From Confluentibacter lentus (lineage in GTDB: Bacteria; Bacteroidota; Bacteroidia; Flavobacteriales; Flavobacteriaceae), in NCBI RefSeq assembly GCF_002806995.1, contig NZ_NIHE01000001.1, forward strand, positions 744,001-808,000: DNA of 64,000 bases. The letters run 5' to 3'. A program made the position numbers and the translations under genes. The notes under the pieces were generated by a model that worked only from the letters and a program-made list of their open reading frames with translations, had not been told where the DNA came from and did no database searches. This document shows, piece after piece, positions 16,586-25,401 of the stretch. Position 1 is the stretch's first letter, and each line of letters starts with the position of its first letter.

Positions 16586-17851
16586 GTCGAAACCAATATC
16601 CTTACGATAATACATCTTATCAAAATGTAGTTTTTCTATATTTTGATAAGATTTTTTTATGGCTTCTTGGTAAGTGTTACCATAAGATGTTATTGCCATA
16701 ACACGCCCTCCAGAGGTTACTACTTTACCCTCTTTTAATTGAGCACCCGCATGAAAGGCTATAGAACCTTCAATGGCATCAATACCTGTAATTTTCTTAC
16801 CTTTTTCATAATCTTCAGGATAACCGCCAGAAACTAACATGATGGTTGTTGCCGCACGTTCATCAATTTCAATATTGATTTTATCTAAGGTTCCGTTCGC
16901 CATCGCTTGAAGTATTTCGACAAAATCATTTTTTAATCTTGGTAACACAACCTCAGTTTCGGGATCGCCCATGCGCACGTTATATTCAATCACTTTGGGG
17001 TCGTTTCCAACTTTGATCAATCCGATGAACACAAAACCCACATAAGGCAAATTATCTTTTTTAAAACCGCTTATCGTTGGTTTTACAATACGTTCTTCAA
17101 TTTTATTAAGAAATTCGTCCGTAGCAAAAGGTACTGGAGACACGGCTCCCATACCCCCTGTATTTAATCCCGTATCGCCTTCGCCAATACGCTTATAATC
17201 TTTAGCTGTTGGCAATATTTTGTAATTTTTACCATCCGTCAATACAAAACAACTTAACTCGATGCCATCTAAAAATTCTTCAATCACCACTTTGGTGCTT
17301 GCCTGTCCGAATTTAGAATCCACCAGCATACTCTTCAATTCCGCTTTAGCTTCATTTAAACCATTCAAAATAACAACACCTTTTCCCGCTGCCAAGCCAT
17401 CTGCTTTTAGAACGTATGGCGGATTTAAGCTTTCTAAAAACGCATAACCTTTTTCAACGGTTTCTTTGGTGAAACTTTCATAAGCTGCCGTTGGAATGTT
17501 ATGTCGGAATAAAAATTCTTTAGCAAATTCTTTACTGCCTTCTAATTGTGCAGCGGCTTTTTGCGGGCCTATAACAGAGATGTGCTTAATGGCATCGTCA
17601 TTTAAAAAGAAATCGTGAACACCAAGAACCAAAGGGTCTTCTGGGCCAACCACAACCATATCAATATGTTTATCTAAAACCAGTTCTTTTATGGCATCAA
17701 AATCGTTTACACCAATATTCACATTGGTTGCTATAGTTGCAGTTCCAGAATTCCCTGGAGCGACAAATAATTGTTTACATAACGGACTTTGAGCGATTTT
17801 CCAAGCGAATGTATGTTCCCTTCCGCCAGAACCTAGAATTAGAATATTCAT
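16580..17851 (-). CDS. purD: Phosphoribosylamine-glycine ligase (GAR synthetase)
   Basis: This 423-residue ATP-grasp enzyme joins phosphoribosylamine and glycine in purine synthesis. It starts MNILILGSGGREHTFAWKIA, the PurD signature, and has VLKADGLAAGKGV (ATP-grasp glycine loop), GMGAVSP and the metal-binding EYNVRMGDPETEV. The length is standard. It has its own promoter at 17875-17903 and is not in a purine operon here. Confidence 0.97.
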   Translation of the reverse strand: MNILILGSGGREHTFAWKIAQSPLCKQLFVAPGNSGTATIATNVNIGVNDFDAIKELVLDKHIDMVVVGPEDPLVLGVHDFFLNDDAIKHISVIGPQKAAAQLEGSKEFAKEFLFRHNIPTAAYESFTKETVEKGYAFLESLNPPYVLKADGLAAGKGVVILNGLNEAKAELKSMLVDSKFGQASTKVVIEEFLDGIELSCFVLTDGKNYKILPTAKDYKRIGEGDTGLNTGGMGAVSPVPFATDEFLNKIEERIVKPTISGFKKDNLPYVGFVFIGLIKVGNDPKVIEYNVRMGDPETEVVLPRLKNDFVEILQAMANGTLDKINIEIDERAATTIMLVSGGYPEDYEKGKKITGIDAIEGSIAFHAGAQLKEGKVVTSGGRVMAITSYGNTYQEAIKKSYQNIEKLHFDKMYYRKDIGFDL

Positions 17852-17874
17852 TGTGATTTCTATTTTATGTGGTG

Positions 17875-17903
17875 CAAAAATAAAATTAATGAGCCGAATT
17901 CAA
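17875..17903 (-). promoter_or_regulatory. Bacteroidota promoter for purD (TTG-N18-TATTTTTG)
   Basis: On the minus strand TTG (17901-17903) and TATTTTTG (17875-17882) are 18 bases apart. The -7 element ends 24 bases before the purD ATG. It overlaps the first codons of the long reading frame on the other strand, which argues that the CapK-like protein starts later. Confidence 0.6.
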
Positions 17904-17941
17904 GAATATTTTTTATTTACTTTACAAAAATTACTTTCAGC

Positions 17942-19243
17942 TTGAAATTATTTGATCTTTCATTAAAATTTAATGGCTTCCCCATAGAGAAAGCTAAATC
18001 TACTTTGAAAGCTATTCAAAATGAAAAGAACTTTTCAGATTATGTTGAAACAAAAAAGCAAGAGATTGTTTCTTATCATTTAAAGCATAATCCGTTTTAT
18101 AAAACTTTCGCAAAAAACATCAACGTTATAGATTGGAATACTATTCCCGTAATGACCAAGCGCGATTTACAACAGCCATTGGCTAATCGTCTTTCGGAAG
18201 CTTTTTCAAAAAAAAGCGTTTACATCAATAAAACATCGGGCTCCTCTGGTGACCCGTTTATTTTTGCAAAAGATAAGTTTAGTCATGCCTTAACATGGGC
18301 TGGATTTATGGATAGATATAACTGGTATAATCTAGATTTTAACACCTCTAAGCAAGCCCGTTTTTATGGGATTCCATTAAATAAAACAGGTTATTACAAA
18401 GAACGCATTAAAGATTTTTTAAGCAACCGTTACCGATTTTCAGTGTTTGATTTAAGTGATGCCCAACTTGAAAAAAACCTGAGAAAATTTGAATCAACCA
18501 AATTTGATTACATCAATGGTTACACAAGTTCCATTGTTCAATTTGCGAAATTTTTACAACGAAAAAACATAATTCTAAAAAATGTATGCCCAACACTAAA
18601 AGCATGTATTGTGACTTCTGAAATGCTTTTTGAAGATGATAAAGAATTATTAGAAACGCATCTTGGAATACCTATAATTAATGAATATGGAGCTGCCGAA
18701 TTAGGGTTGATAGCCTTTCAAAATAAAAATAATGAATGGATAGTGAATAATGAGGATTTATTTATTGAAATTCTAGATGAAAACAATCAAGTATTGCCTA
18801 ACGGACAAGAAGGGCGTGTGGTTATTACGTCGCTTTATAACAAAGCACATCCATTTATCCGCTATGATTTGGGTGATATGGGAAAACTTTCAAAATCCAG
18901 CACACCCAAAAAACCCATTCTTGAAATATTAATAGGCAGAACCAATGATATTGTTGTATTGCCTAGCGGAAAAAAAGCAGCTGGACTAACCTTTTACTAT
19001 GTAACTAAAACCGTTATTGAAGATGGTGGAAATGTGAAAGAATTTATTATTGAACAACTTAAAATTGATACTTTTAAAATAAGCTACACCAGCAGGGAAG
19101 CGCTTTCTGAACAAAAAATTAAGGCTATTAATAATGCCATTGAAACCTATTTAGAATCTGGATTGACTATTCAATTTGAAAAAAAAGAATCTTTGGAAAG
19201 AAGCAATAGGGGCAAGCTGAAACAGTTTAAATCGTATTTATAA
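17942..19243 (+). CDS. CapK/PaaK-like AMP-forming adenylating enzyme
   Basis: The core carries INKTSGSSGDPF, the phosphate-binding loop of the ANL adenylating superfamily, and EYGAAELGLIA and FIRYDLGDMGKL further on, as in phenylacetate-CoA ligase-like and capsule CapK proteins. It is likely to activate a carboxylate with ATP; the acceptor is unknown. The frame opens at an ATG at 17867, but those codons cover the purD promoter, and homologous sequence begins with KLFDLSLKFNGF, so a TTG start at 17942 (433 residues) is preferred. Its end overlaps the GT2 gene at the edge of the polysaccharide locus by 17 bases, suggesting a surface-glycan role. Confidence 0.8.
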   Translation: MKLFDLSLKFNGFPIEKAKSTLKAIQNEKNFSDYVETKKQEIVSYHLKHNPFYKTFAKNINVIDWNTIPVMTKRDLQQPLANRLSEAFSKKSVYINKTSGSSGDPFIFAKDKFSHALTWAGFMDRYNWYNLDFNTSKQARFYGIPLNKTGYYKERIKDFLSNRYRFSVFDLSDAQLEKNLRKFESTKFDYINGYTSSIVQFAKFLQRKNIILKNVCPTLKACIVTSEMLFEDDKELLETHLGIPIINEYGAAELGLIAFQNKNNEWIVNNEDLFIEILDENNQVLPNGQEGRVVITSLYNKAHPFIRYDLGDMGKLSKSSTPKKPILEILIGRTNDIVVLPSGKKAAGLTFYYVTKTVIEDGGNVKEFIIEQLKIDTFKISYTSREALSEQKIKAINNAIETYLESGLTIQFEKKESLERSNRGKLKQFKSYL

Positions 19244-20006
19244 CAACAGTTTGCCTAGATTTTATGAAAAAGTGTTCAAATAAAAATATGAGCATGAAGT
19301 AAAGAGATTTTATGGTTGAAAATCCCAATCCCTTCTTATAAACCCAATAGTTATGTTTTAATAAATTTATTTTATTTGATGACATAGAGTCTTTTCTAAC
19401 ACGATAATATGCCAATGATTCTTCCATGCCTAAAGCTGGTTTCCCAGACTTCTTAATAACTGCTAACCATAATAACCAGTCTTGGCGTTTTTGTAAATTA
19501 GGAGATAAGATTTTACCCAAGACTTCAACATTGTAGATCCCTGTTAAATTGCCTACATAATTGCTTTTTAAAAGTTTTTTATATGGTAGTGTTTTTAAGG
19601 CTTGTACTTGAGTATTTAAAAAAGTGCCGTCTTCATTCATTAAATCGTAGCTGCTAAAACACACATCACAATCGTTGGAATTCATAAAAGCCAATTGGGT
19701 TTCTAACTTTTTTGGCTTCCATACATCGTCACCGTCTAAAAACGCTATATAAGCTCCTTTAGCGGCTTCAATACCTTTATTTCTGGTTATGGCGGCTCCA
19801 AGATTAGTTGAGTTCTTAATAAGCTTTATATTGGGGTGTTTGCTAATTAATTTCTGGACAATTATAAAGGTATTGTCGGTTGAACAATCATCTATTAAAA
19901 GCAACTCCCAGTTTGGGTAGGTTTGGTTGATAATACTGTTTATGGTTTCTGAAATATAAGCTTCAGAATTAAACATAGGCGTTATGATAGAAACTAAAGC
20001 GTTCAA
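19227..20006 (-). CDS. Glycosyltransferase family 2
   Basis: The 259-residue protein has the GT2 (GT-A) fold signature: VSIITPMFNSEAYISETINS, LLIDDCSTDNT and AFLDGDDVWKP, the last containing the DxD-type metal site. It transfers a sugar from a nucleotide donor on the cytoplasmic side of the membrane. There is no ATG ahead of the essential first strand, so the start is TTG at 20006. It is the last gene of the polysaccharide string, 61 bases after the UDP-xylose synthase gene. Confidence 0.9.
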   Translation of the reverse strand: MNALVSIITPMFNSEAYISETINSIINQTYPNWELLLIDDCSTDNTFIIVQKLISKHPNIKLIKNSTNLGAAITRNKGIEAAKGAYIAFLDGDDVWKPKKLETQLAFMNSNDCDVCFSSYDLMNEDGTFLNTQVQALKTLPYKKLLKSNYVGNLTGIYNVEVLGKILSPNLQKRQDWLLWLAVIKKSGKPALGMEESLAYYRVRKDSMSSNKINLLKHNYWVYKKGLGFSTIKSLYFMLIFLFEHFFIKSRQTVVINTI

Positions 20007-20067
20007 AATGAAGGTAAAACAAGCGGTGGATATGATTAAATATAATCCACCGCTAAGTTTTTATATC

Positions 20068-21054
20068 CTATTTGGTTGTATAATTAGAAAAATCTTTGTG
20101 TTCGCTTTTGTAAAGCTCTTCTTCTGTTAAGCTTTTAAAGTAGTCATAGGTGATTTTCATGCCTTCAGCCCTACTTACCTTAGGCTCCCAGCCTAATAAT
20201 TTTTTGGCTAACGATATATCCGGTTGCCTTTGCATGGGGTCATTGACCGGTAAATCTTGATAAATCACTTTTTGCTGCGTTCCAGTTAACTTAATAATTT
20301 CCTCGGCAAAATCCTTAATGGATATTTCATGGGGGTTTCCAATATTTACTGGATGATCGTAATCGCTTAATAACAAACGATAAATACCCTCCACCTGATC
20401 ATCAACATAACAGAATGAGCGGGTTTGGGAGCCATCACCAAAAATAGTTAAATCTTCACCCCTTAAAGCTTGCCCCATAAAGGCCGGAATTACTCGTCCA
20501 TCATTAAGTCGCATTTTCGGCCCATACGTATTAAAAATACGCACAATACGTGTTTCTAAACCGTGAAACCTATTATATGCCATTGTTATGGATTCTTGAA
20601 AACGCTTCGCTTCGTCGTAAACACCTCTTGGACCTATGGTATTTACATTGCCATAATAATCTTCGGTTTGTGGATGCACTAATGGGTCTCCATAAATTTC
20701 AGAAGTCGAAGCTATTAATATACGTGATCTTTTTGCTTTAGCTAAACCCAATAAATTGTGCGTGCCTAATGAACCCACTTTTAAAGTTTGGATAGGTATT
20801 TTTAAATAATCAATGGGACTAGCTGGAGAAGCAAAATGTAAAATATAATCTAGATCGCCATCTATGGAGATATGTTTTGTGACATCATGGTCTATGAATT
20901 CAAAATTCGGATTATGCTCCAAATGTTTAATATTCTTTTTATCACCCGTGATGAAATTGTCCATCCCAATCACGTAATAGCCTTCCTTTAAAAACCGGTC
21001 GGTTAAATGCGACCCTAAAAAGCCAGCAGCCCCAGTTATTAATACCTTTTTCAT
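20068..21054 (-). CDS. UDP-glucuronate decarboxylase (UDP-xylose synthase)
   Basis: This 328-residue extended short-chain dehydrogenase has the Rossmann motif [15 protein letters not shown], a STSEIYGDP catalytic segment and YDEAKRF (YxxxK pair). The [11 protein letters not shown] and [10 protein letters not shown] segments are typical of UDP-xylose synthases. It would convert UDP-glucuronate to UDP-xylose for the glycan. No UDP-glucose dehydrogenase is visible, so the UDP-glucuronate must come from elsewhere. A dTDP-glucose-type relative is the main alternative, but the motifs favour decarboxylation. Confidence 0.88.
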   Translation of the reverse strand: MKKVLITGAAGFLGSHLTDRFLKEGYYVIGMDNFITGDKKNIKHLEHNPNFEFIDHDVTKHISIDGDLDYILHFASPASPIDYLKIPIQTLKVGSLGTHNLLGLAKAKRSRILIASTSEIYGDPLVHPQTEDYYGNVNTIGPRGVYDEAKRFQESITMAYNRFHGLETRIVRIFNTYGPKMRLNDGRVIPAFMGQALRGEDLTIFGDGSQTRSFCYVDDQVEGIYRLLLSDYDHPVNIGNPHEISIKDFAEEIIKLTGTQQKVIYQDLPVNDPMQRQPDISLAKKLLGWEPKVSRAEGMKITYDYFKSLTEEELYKSEHKDFSNYTTK

Positions 21055-21076
21055 AGTGTGTTGTGTTATTTAAAAT

Positions 21077-22429
21077 TTAATATGCTTTTTCTTCTCCTTG
21101 AAATATGTTCATGACCGTTTGAATAATAATATTTAAATCCATTAGTAACGACCAGTTTTCGATATAAAAAACATCATATTTAGTTCTATTTATAATATCT
21201 TCCTTACTTTCTATTTCGCCCCTATAGCCTTTTATTTGGGCTAACCCAGTAATGCCAGGTTTCACAAAATATCTTACCATGTATTTTGATACTGTTGATC
21301 CATACATTTCATTTTGTTTCCATAAATGCGGTCTCGGACCAACAACAGACATTTGTCCAAATAGCACGTTAAAAAACTGAGGCAATTCATCTATGCTGGT
21401 CTTACGAATAAATTTACCGATGCGTGTGACTCTTGGATCATTTCTTGAAGCTGAGTTTTCAGTAAATGTGTTAATTGTCATAGATCTAAATTTATAACAT
21501 CCAAAACCTTTTTCTTTTATTCCAGGACGGTCTTGTCTAAAAAAAATAGGCCCTTTACTTTCCATAACAATCAAAATTCCTAAAATAGGTATGAGCCAAG
21601 ATAAGATAAAAATTACTATGAATAGAGAAAAAAACACGTCAAAAATTCTTTTAACGGCTTTATTTATGGGTTCCTGAATGGGAATTCTTCGAAGCGATAT
21701 TATAGGTATATAATCATAGTACTCATACTTAAGTTTTTTTGAATATATATCCTTATTGTCTGGAATAAATTTTAATTCCTTTAAATTATTGTCCGCAAAA
21801 TCTATTAGCCTATTTATTTGTTTGTTAGAAAGCTCTGCAATAGAAACATAAATTTCATCAATATCATTTTCAATAATAAATTTAAAACATTTTTGCAAAG
21901 AAAAATCATCTTCATTTAAAATAAATTGTTTCTTAAATTTAAATCCGAAATGGAGTTTTTTATTAAAAATGTAAATCAACTGTCTGGATTTATCGGTATC
22001 ACCAATGACAACAACATTTCTATAATTGCCTAATTGAGTTGCCCGATATTTATTCAAAAGAAAATATAGGGAAATTTTAAAAAACGACACAACGGCCAAA
22101 GCAAATAAAAAATAATTTCCTAAAGCAAACCTACTTATATAAGGCTGTTTAAAAAAACCTATAAATGCATAAAGAATTAATGCATAAAATACGAATTGTA
22201 CCAATATTAAAGTAACAATTTGAAGAATTCGAGTGTACCTTTGGACTTCATAAAATTTATTTTTAAATGCTATGATTATCCAAAAAAAAGTTATGTAAAC
22301 AGAAAACAAATAGGTGTCAGTAATTAATGTTTCAAATAAAAAAACAGATCCATTTATAACCACCAAATCTATTAAATACGAAAATGGCTTTATATAATCT
22401 GAATTTCGCTCTTTTTTAAATATATCCAA
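21077..22429 (-). CDS. Initiating polyprenyl-phosphate sugar-1-phosphate transferase (WcaJ-like)
   Basis: The 450-residue protein has four to five N-terminal helices, a CoA-binding-like central domain (NVVVIGDTDKSRQLIY) and a C-terminal bacterial sugar transferase domain with KRIFDVFFSLF, FFRQDRPG, CYKFRSM and GPRPHLWKQNE. Such enzymes load the first sugar phosphate on undecaprenyl phosphate to start a repeat unit. The start codon is TTG at 22429. A 19-bp AT-only inverted repeat lies just upstream (22464-22507), separating it from the preceding GT4 gene in the same direction. Confidence 0.92.
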   Translation of the reverse strand: MDIFKKERNSDYIKPFSYLIDLVVINGSVFLFETLITDTYLFSVYITFFWIIIAFKNKFYEVQRYTRILQIVTLILVQFVFYALILYAFIGFFKQPYISRFALGNYFLFALAVVSFFKISLYFLLNKYRATQLGNYRNVVVIGDTDKSRQLIYIFNKKLHFGFKFKKQFILNEDDFSLQKCFKFIIENDIDEIYVSIAELSNKQINRLIDFADNNLKELKFIPDNKDIYSKKLKYEYYDYIPIISLRRIPIQEPINKAVKRIFDVFFSLFIVIFILSWLIPILGILIVMESKGPIFFRQDRPGIKEKGFGCYKFRSMTINTFTENSASRNDPRVTRIGKFIRKTSIDELPQFFNVLFGQMSVVGPRPHLWKQNEMYGSTVSKYMVRYFVKPGITGLAQIKGYRGEIESKEDIINRTKYDVFYIENWSLLMDLNIIIQTVMNIFQGEEKAY

Positions 22430-22463
22430 TTTAATCTTAATTTTATCGTATTACACTTTAATC

Positions 22464-22507
22464 TTTAATTTTGAATTAAAAATTATCTTTTTTAATTCAA
22501 AATTAAA
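22464..22507. repeat. 19-bp perfect inverted repeat (AT-rich hairpin)
   Basis: TTTAATTTTGAATTAAAAA (22464-22482) is repeated in inverted form at 22489-22507 with a six-base loop. Only one G:C pair is present in each arm. It lies between two same-strand genes of the polysaccharide string. It may pause or terminate transcription, or mark where a gene block was exchanged; the sequence alone does not say which. Confidence 0.75.
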
Positions 22508-22544
22508 ATATGTTTAACCCTAATAGACCGTATTAAATTTCATT

Positions 22545-23762
22545 TTAAATTAATTGAGAAAGCTTAATTTCAAAACTTGACAAAACCTTATCGCCTGAGA
22601 ATTTCTCAATTATGTATTTTCGTGCATTTATTCCTTTTTCCAATACTGATTTTGGCTCCTTTATTAAATTATTAATTATTGATATACACATATCAATATT
22701 ATTATTTTCAATATAATATCCTCCATTGGATTCTTCAATTATAATTTTAACTTCTGAATTTATATTTCCGGTAATTAAGGATGGTTTTCCACTTGCCATC
22801 ATCCCTAATAACTTTGAAGGCATCACAGAATCAACAACTTCACTTTTCTGAAATAAAATATGTAAATCGGTACTACATAAAAGATCAGACAGATCATTAT
22901 AATCAACAGGAGGGTAATATTTCACATTGTTTAATGTCTTTATTTCTTTACATAACCAGTTTTTCATTGCACCATCACCAACTATAATAATATCAACTTC
23001 ATATCTATTTAATTCATGGGCGAACTTTAAAAAAAATTTCCAATCTTGTTTATCGCCAATATTGCCAGAATATAAAATTTTAAATCTTTTTGAGGTTAAA
23101 TATTTGTGAGTAATGGTATTAGAAGGATCTATTTTACTGTGGTCAATCCAGTTTGGAAAGTAAAAAGACTTAGTCTTGGATTTACTTTCCAATTTATTAA
23201 ACATCCTATTACTAATTGTACTATTTATATCTCCCTTATTCAATAAAAAAGATTCTATTTTAAATAAAATCTTAAATACCAGTTTTTTTATAAAACCTTC
23301 CTTTGATGAAATACCAGTTTCTTTAGCAGCGTCAAATTCAAAATCTTGAACATGATTCCATAACATTGCTCTACATTTAACTTTCAAAATCCACCCTAGT
23401 AAAATTGTACTGGTATATGGAACAACACATATTACTAAGTCACATTTTTTTATTTTAATAATGTTAAAAAAAGACCCCATCGTAAAATCCATAATTAATA
23501 AAATTCGTTTAAAAAAAGTTGGGTTAGCAGGAACATATTGTTTGTATCTAGACACATTCGTTTTATTTATTTTTTCATAAAAAAATGTGCTTTTGCTTTT
23601 ATAATTATCTCTAATTTTCCATTGAGGATAATTTGGGAAACCAGTTATCACGTTAACTTCATAACCTTTACTTTCCATGTATTCAACCATTTGTAGGTTA
23701 TACAAACCTATAGCTGTATCCTCAGGATAATAATAAGCAGTTATTAGGGTTATTTTATTCAA
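22545..23762 (-). CDS. Glycosyltransferase family 4
   Basis: The 405-residue GT-B protein has an N-terminal half with ITAYYYPEDTAIGLYNLQM and a C-terminal half with ILYSGNIGDKQDWKFFL and VVDSVMPSKLLGMMASGKPS, the donor-binding region. It is close to the WcaI-type colanic acid group by its opening. Start is TTG at 23762, overlapping the TGA of the preceding acetyltransferase gene (TTGA), so translation is probably coupled. Sugar and linkage unknown. Confidence 0.88.
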   Translation of the reverse strand: MNKITLITAYYYPEDTAIGLYNLQMVEYMESKGYEVNVITGFPNYPQWKIRDNYKSKSTFFYEKINKTNVSRYKQYVPANPTFFKRILLIMDFTMGSFFNIIKIKKCDLVICVVPYTSTILLGWILKVKCRAMLWNHVQDFEFDAAKETGISSKEGFIKKLVFKILFKIESFLLNKGDINSTISNRMFNKLESKSKTKSFYFPNWIDHSKIDPSNTITHKYLTSKRFKILYSGNIGDKQDWKFFLKFAHELNRYEVDIIIVGDGAMKNWLCKEIKTLNNVKYYPPVDYNDLSDLLCSTDLHILFQKSEVVDSVMPSKLLGMMASGKPSLITGNINSEVKIIIEESNGGYYIENNNIDMCISIINNLIKEPKSVLEKGINARKYIIEKFSGDKVLSSFEIKLSQLI

Positions 23763-24298
23763 TCTCTATCTCTTATAGGTTTAGCAGGGTTACCAATACA
23801 TATTTTATTTTCAGGCAAACTATTAAAAACACTACTTCTTGCTCCAACAATAGTATTTTTCCCAATGATTACTCCTGGTGCAACAAAAACATCTGTAGCC
23901 AACCAACAACTATTTCCTATTGTTATTTTTTCTGAAAAAATAGCGAAATCCTTATTTCTATATTTATGAGAACCCGTGCAAAGGTATGATTTTTGTGACA
24001 CAACCGTGTTTTTTCCAATCTCTATTTCTCCCAAACTGTATAGAATTACATTATCTCCTATCCAACTATAATCTCCTACAATTAACTTCCAAGGATATGT
24101 AATCTCAACTGTTGGTCTAATAACTACACGTTTACCAATTTCAGCTCCAAATACTCTAAGTAAAAAACGTCTCCATCCATAAAATATTTGTGGTGAAGTT
24201 TTAAAAAACAAAGCGTAAACTAGCCACCATAATTGTACGGTAAATTTTGATTTACCCCTAAAATTTTTTGGAGTTTTATATAAACTTAAATCTTGCAT
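23759..24298 (-). CDS. WcaF-like hexapeptide-repeat acetyltransferase
   Basis: The 179-residue protein has left-handed beta-helix repeats (VVIRPTVEITYPWKLIVGDY, IGKNTIVGARSSVFNSLPEN) and a YGWRRFLLRVFGAEIGKRV segment typical of WcaF-like colanic acid acetyltransferases. His in CTGSHKYRN is the likely catalytic base. It should O-acetylate a glycan sugar using acetyl-CoA. It lies between two GT4 genes; its stop overlaps the next start. Confidence 0.9.
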   Translation of the reverse strand: MQDLSLYKTPKNFRGKSKFTVQLWWLVYALFFKTSPQIFYGWRRFLLRVFGAEIGKRVVIRPTVEITYPWKLIVGDYSWIGDNVILYSLGEIEIGKNTVVSQKSYLCTGSHKYRNKDFAIFSEKITIGNSCWLATDVFVAPGVIIGKNTIVGARSSVFNSLPENKICIGNPAKPIRDRD

Positions 24299-24312
24299 AA
24301 TTTTATATATGA

Positions 24313-25401
24313 TTAGCTATTAAAAATATTTTCAAGGTTTTTTATAAAATTATGAACTGTAAATTTATTCTTAGCAAGGTTTTTATTTTTTATACTTATA
24401 GTACCGTTATTATCAAAACTACTAGATATTAAAAGTACCTTTTCAACAATACTTAATGGAGATCCCTTATCTACATAATAACCATTTTCACCATCTATAA
24501 ATACATCTGAAATGCCCGCGTGCTTTGTAGTTAGTATTACATTTCCCGTTGCCATAGCTTCTAATATAGCTATTGGTTGACCTTCCATTTTGTAATATGT
24601 TGGCAATATAAAAATATTGCCCCAATTATATAAATCTAGTTTCTCTTTACCTTTTACTACGCCACAGTAATCAACATTTTTTAATTTGCTTAAATATTCA
24701 TTTAATAATTCTCTTGAGTTTTCATCAATATTACCCGCAATTTTAGCCTTAAAAGCTATTCCTCTTTTATTCATTAGTATAAATGCGTCTAATAAATCGA
24801 AAATACCTTTCTCTTTCATAAGATTGCTTACATAAATTATATTCAAGATTTTTGTGTCTTTTTTTTGAGATGGATTAATTGAATAATCAATAAGGTTATC
24901 CTCCACAAAGTTGTTAAGAATATAAATATGTTCTGCATGTAAAAATGGGGTTAAATTTCCTATTAATGATTTAGATAAAACAATGCCCTTATTTGTTAAA
25001 TTCAATATCTTAAAAAATATTTTCTTTTTTATTCCTTTTAATAATTCATATTGTTTATCTAAATAGTTACCATGAATATGTAATATCAATTCTTTTTTAA
25101 AAAGTTTTGAAATCAATATGAAAATCAAATACTTCAAAACACCAAAAAAAGTTTGCCCTGGCGTAATATATATTATATCATTACGAAATACTTTATATGC
25201 TAAAAAGTTTACTTTAATAAAAAAATAAATCTTTTTAAAAGAAAAACTTCCATGTATCTCTTCAAATTTCGGATAGGCTGTATTAATATATTCTATTTTG
25301 AAATTTCCAGATATTTCAATGTTTTCAATAATTACTTTATTTGCTAAAGAAACACCTGTTGTTGGTTCAGGTATTGGTCCTATTAGTAATACTTTTTTCA
25401 T
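24313..25401 (-). CDS. Glycosyltransferase family 4
   Basis: The 362-residue GT-B enzyme opens KKVLLIGPIPEPTTGVSLAN and has ILNIIYVSNLMKEKGIFDLL and GQPIAILEAMATGNVILTT, the Glu-x7-Glu donor region of GT4. Codon use is strongly AT-biased, like its neighbours. Its first 35 bases overlap the end of the O-antigen ligase-like gene upstream, so the two are probably translated together. Sugar specificity is not readable. Confidence 0.9.
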   Translation of the reverse strand: MKKVLLIGPIPEPTTGVSLANKVIIENIEISGNFKIEYINTAYPKFEEIHGSFSFKKIYFFIKVNFLAYKVFRNDIIYITPGQTFFGVLKYLIFILISKLFKKELILHIHGNYLDKQYELLKGIKKKIFFKILNLTNKGIVLSKSLIGNLTPFLHAEHIYILNNFVEDNLIDYSINPSQKKDTKILNIIYVSNLMKEKGIFDLLDAFILMNKRGIAFKAKIAGNIDENSRELLNEYLSKLKNVDYCGVVKGKEKLDLYNWGNIFILPTYYKMEGQPIAILEAMATGNVILTTKHAGISDVFIDGENGYYVDKGSPLSIVEKVLLISSSFDNNGTISIKNKNLAKNKFTVHNFIKNLENIFNS

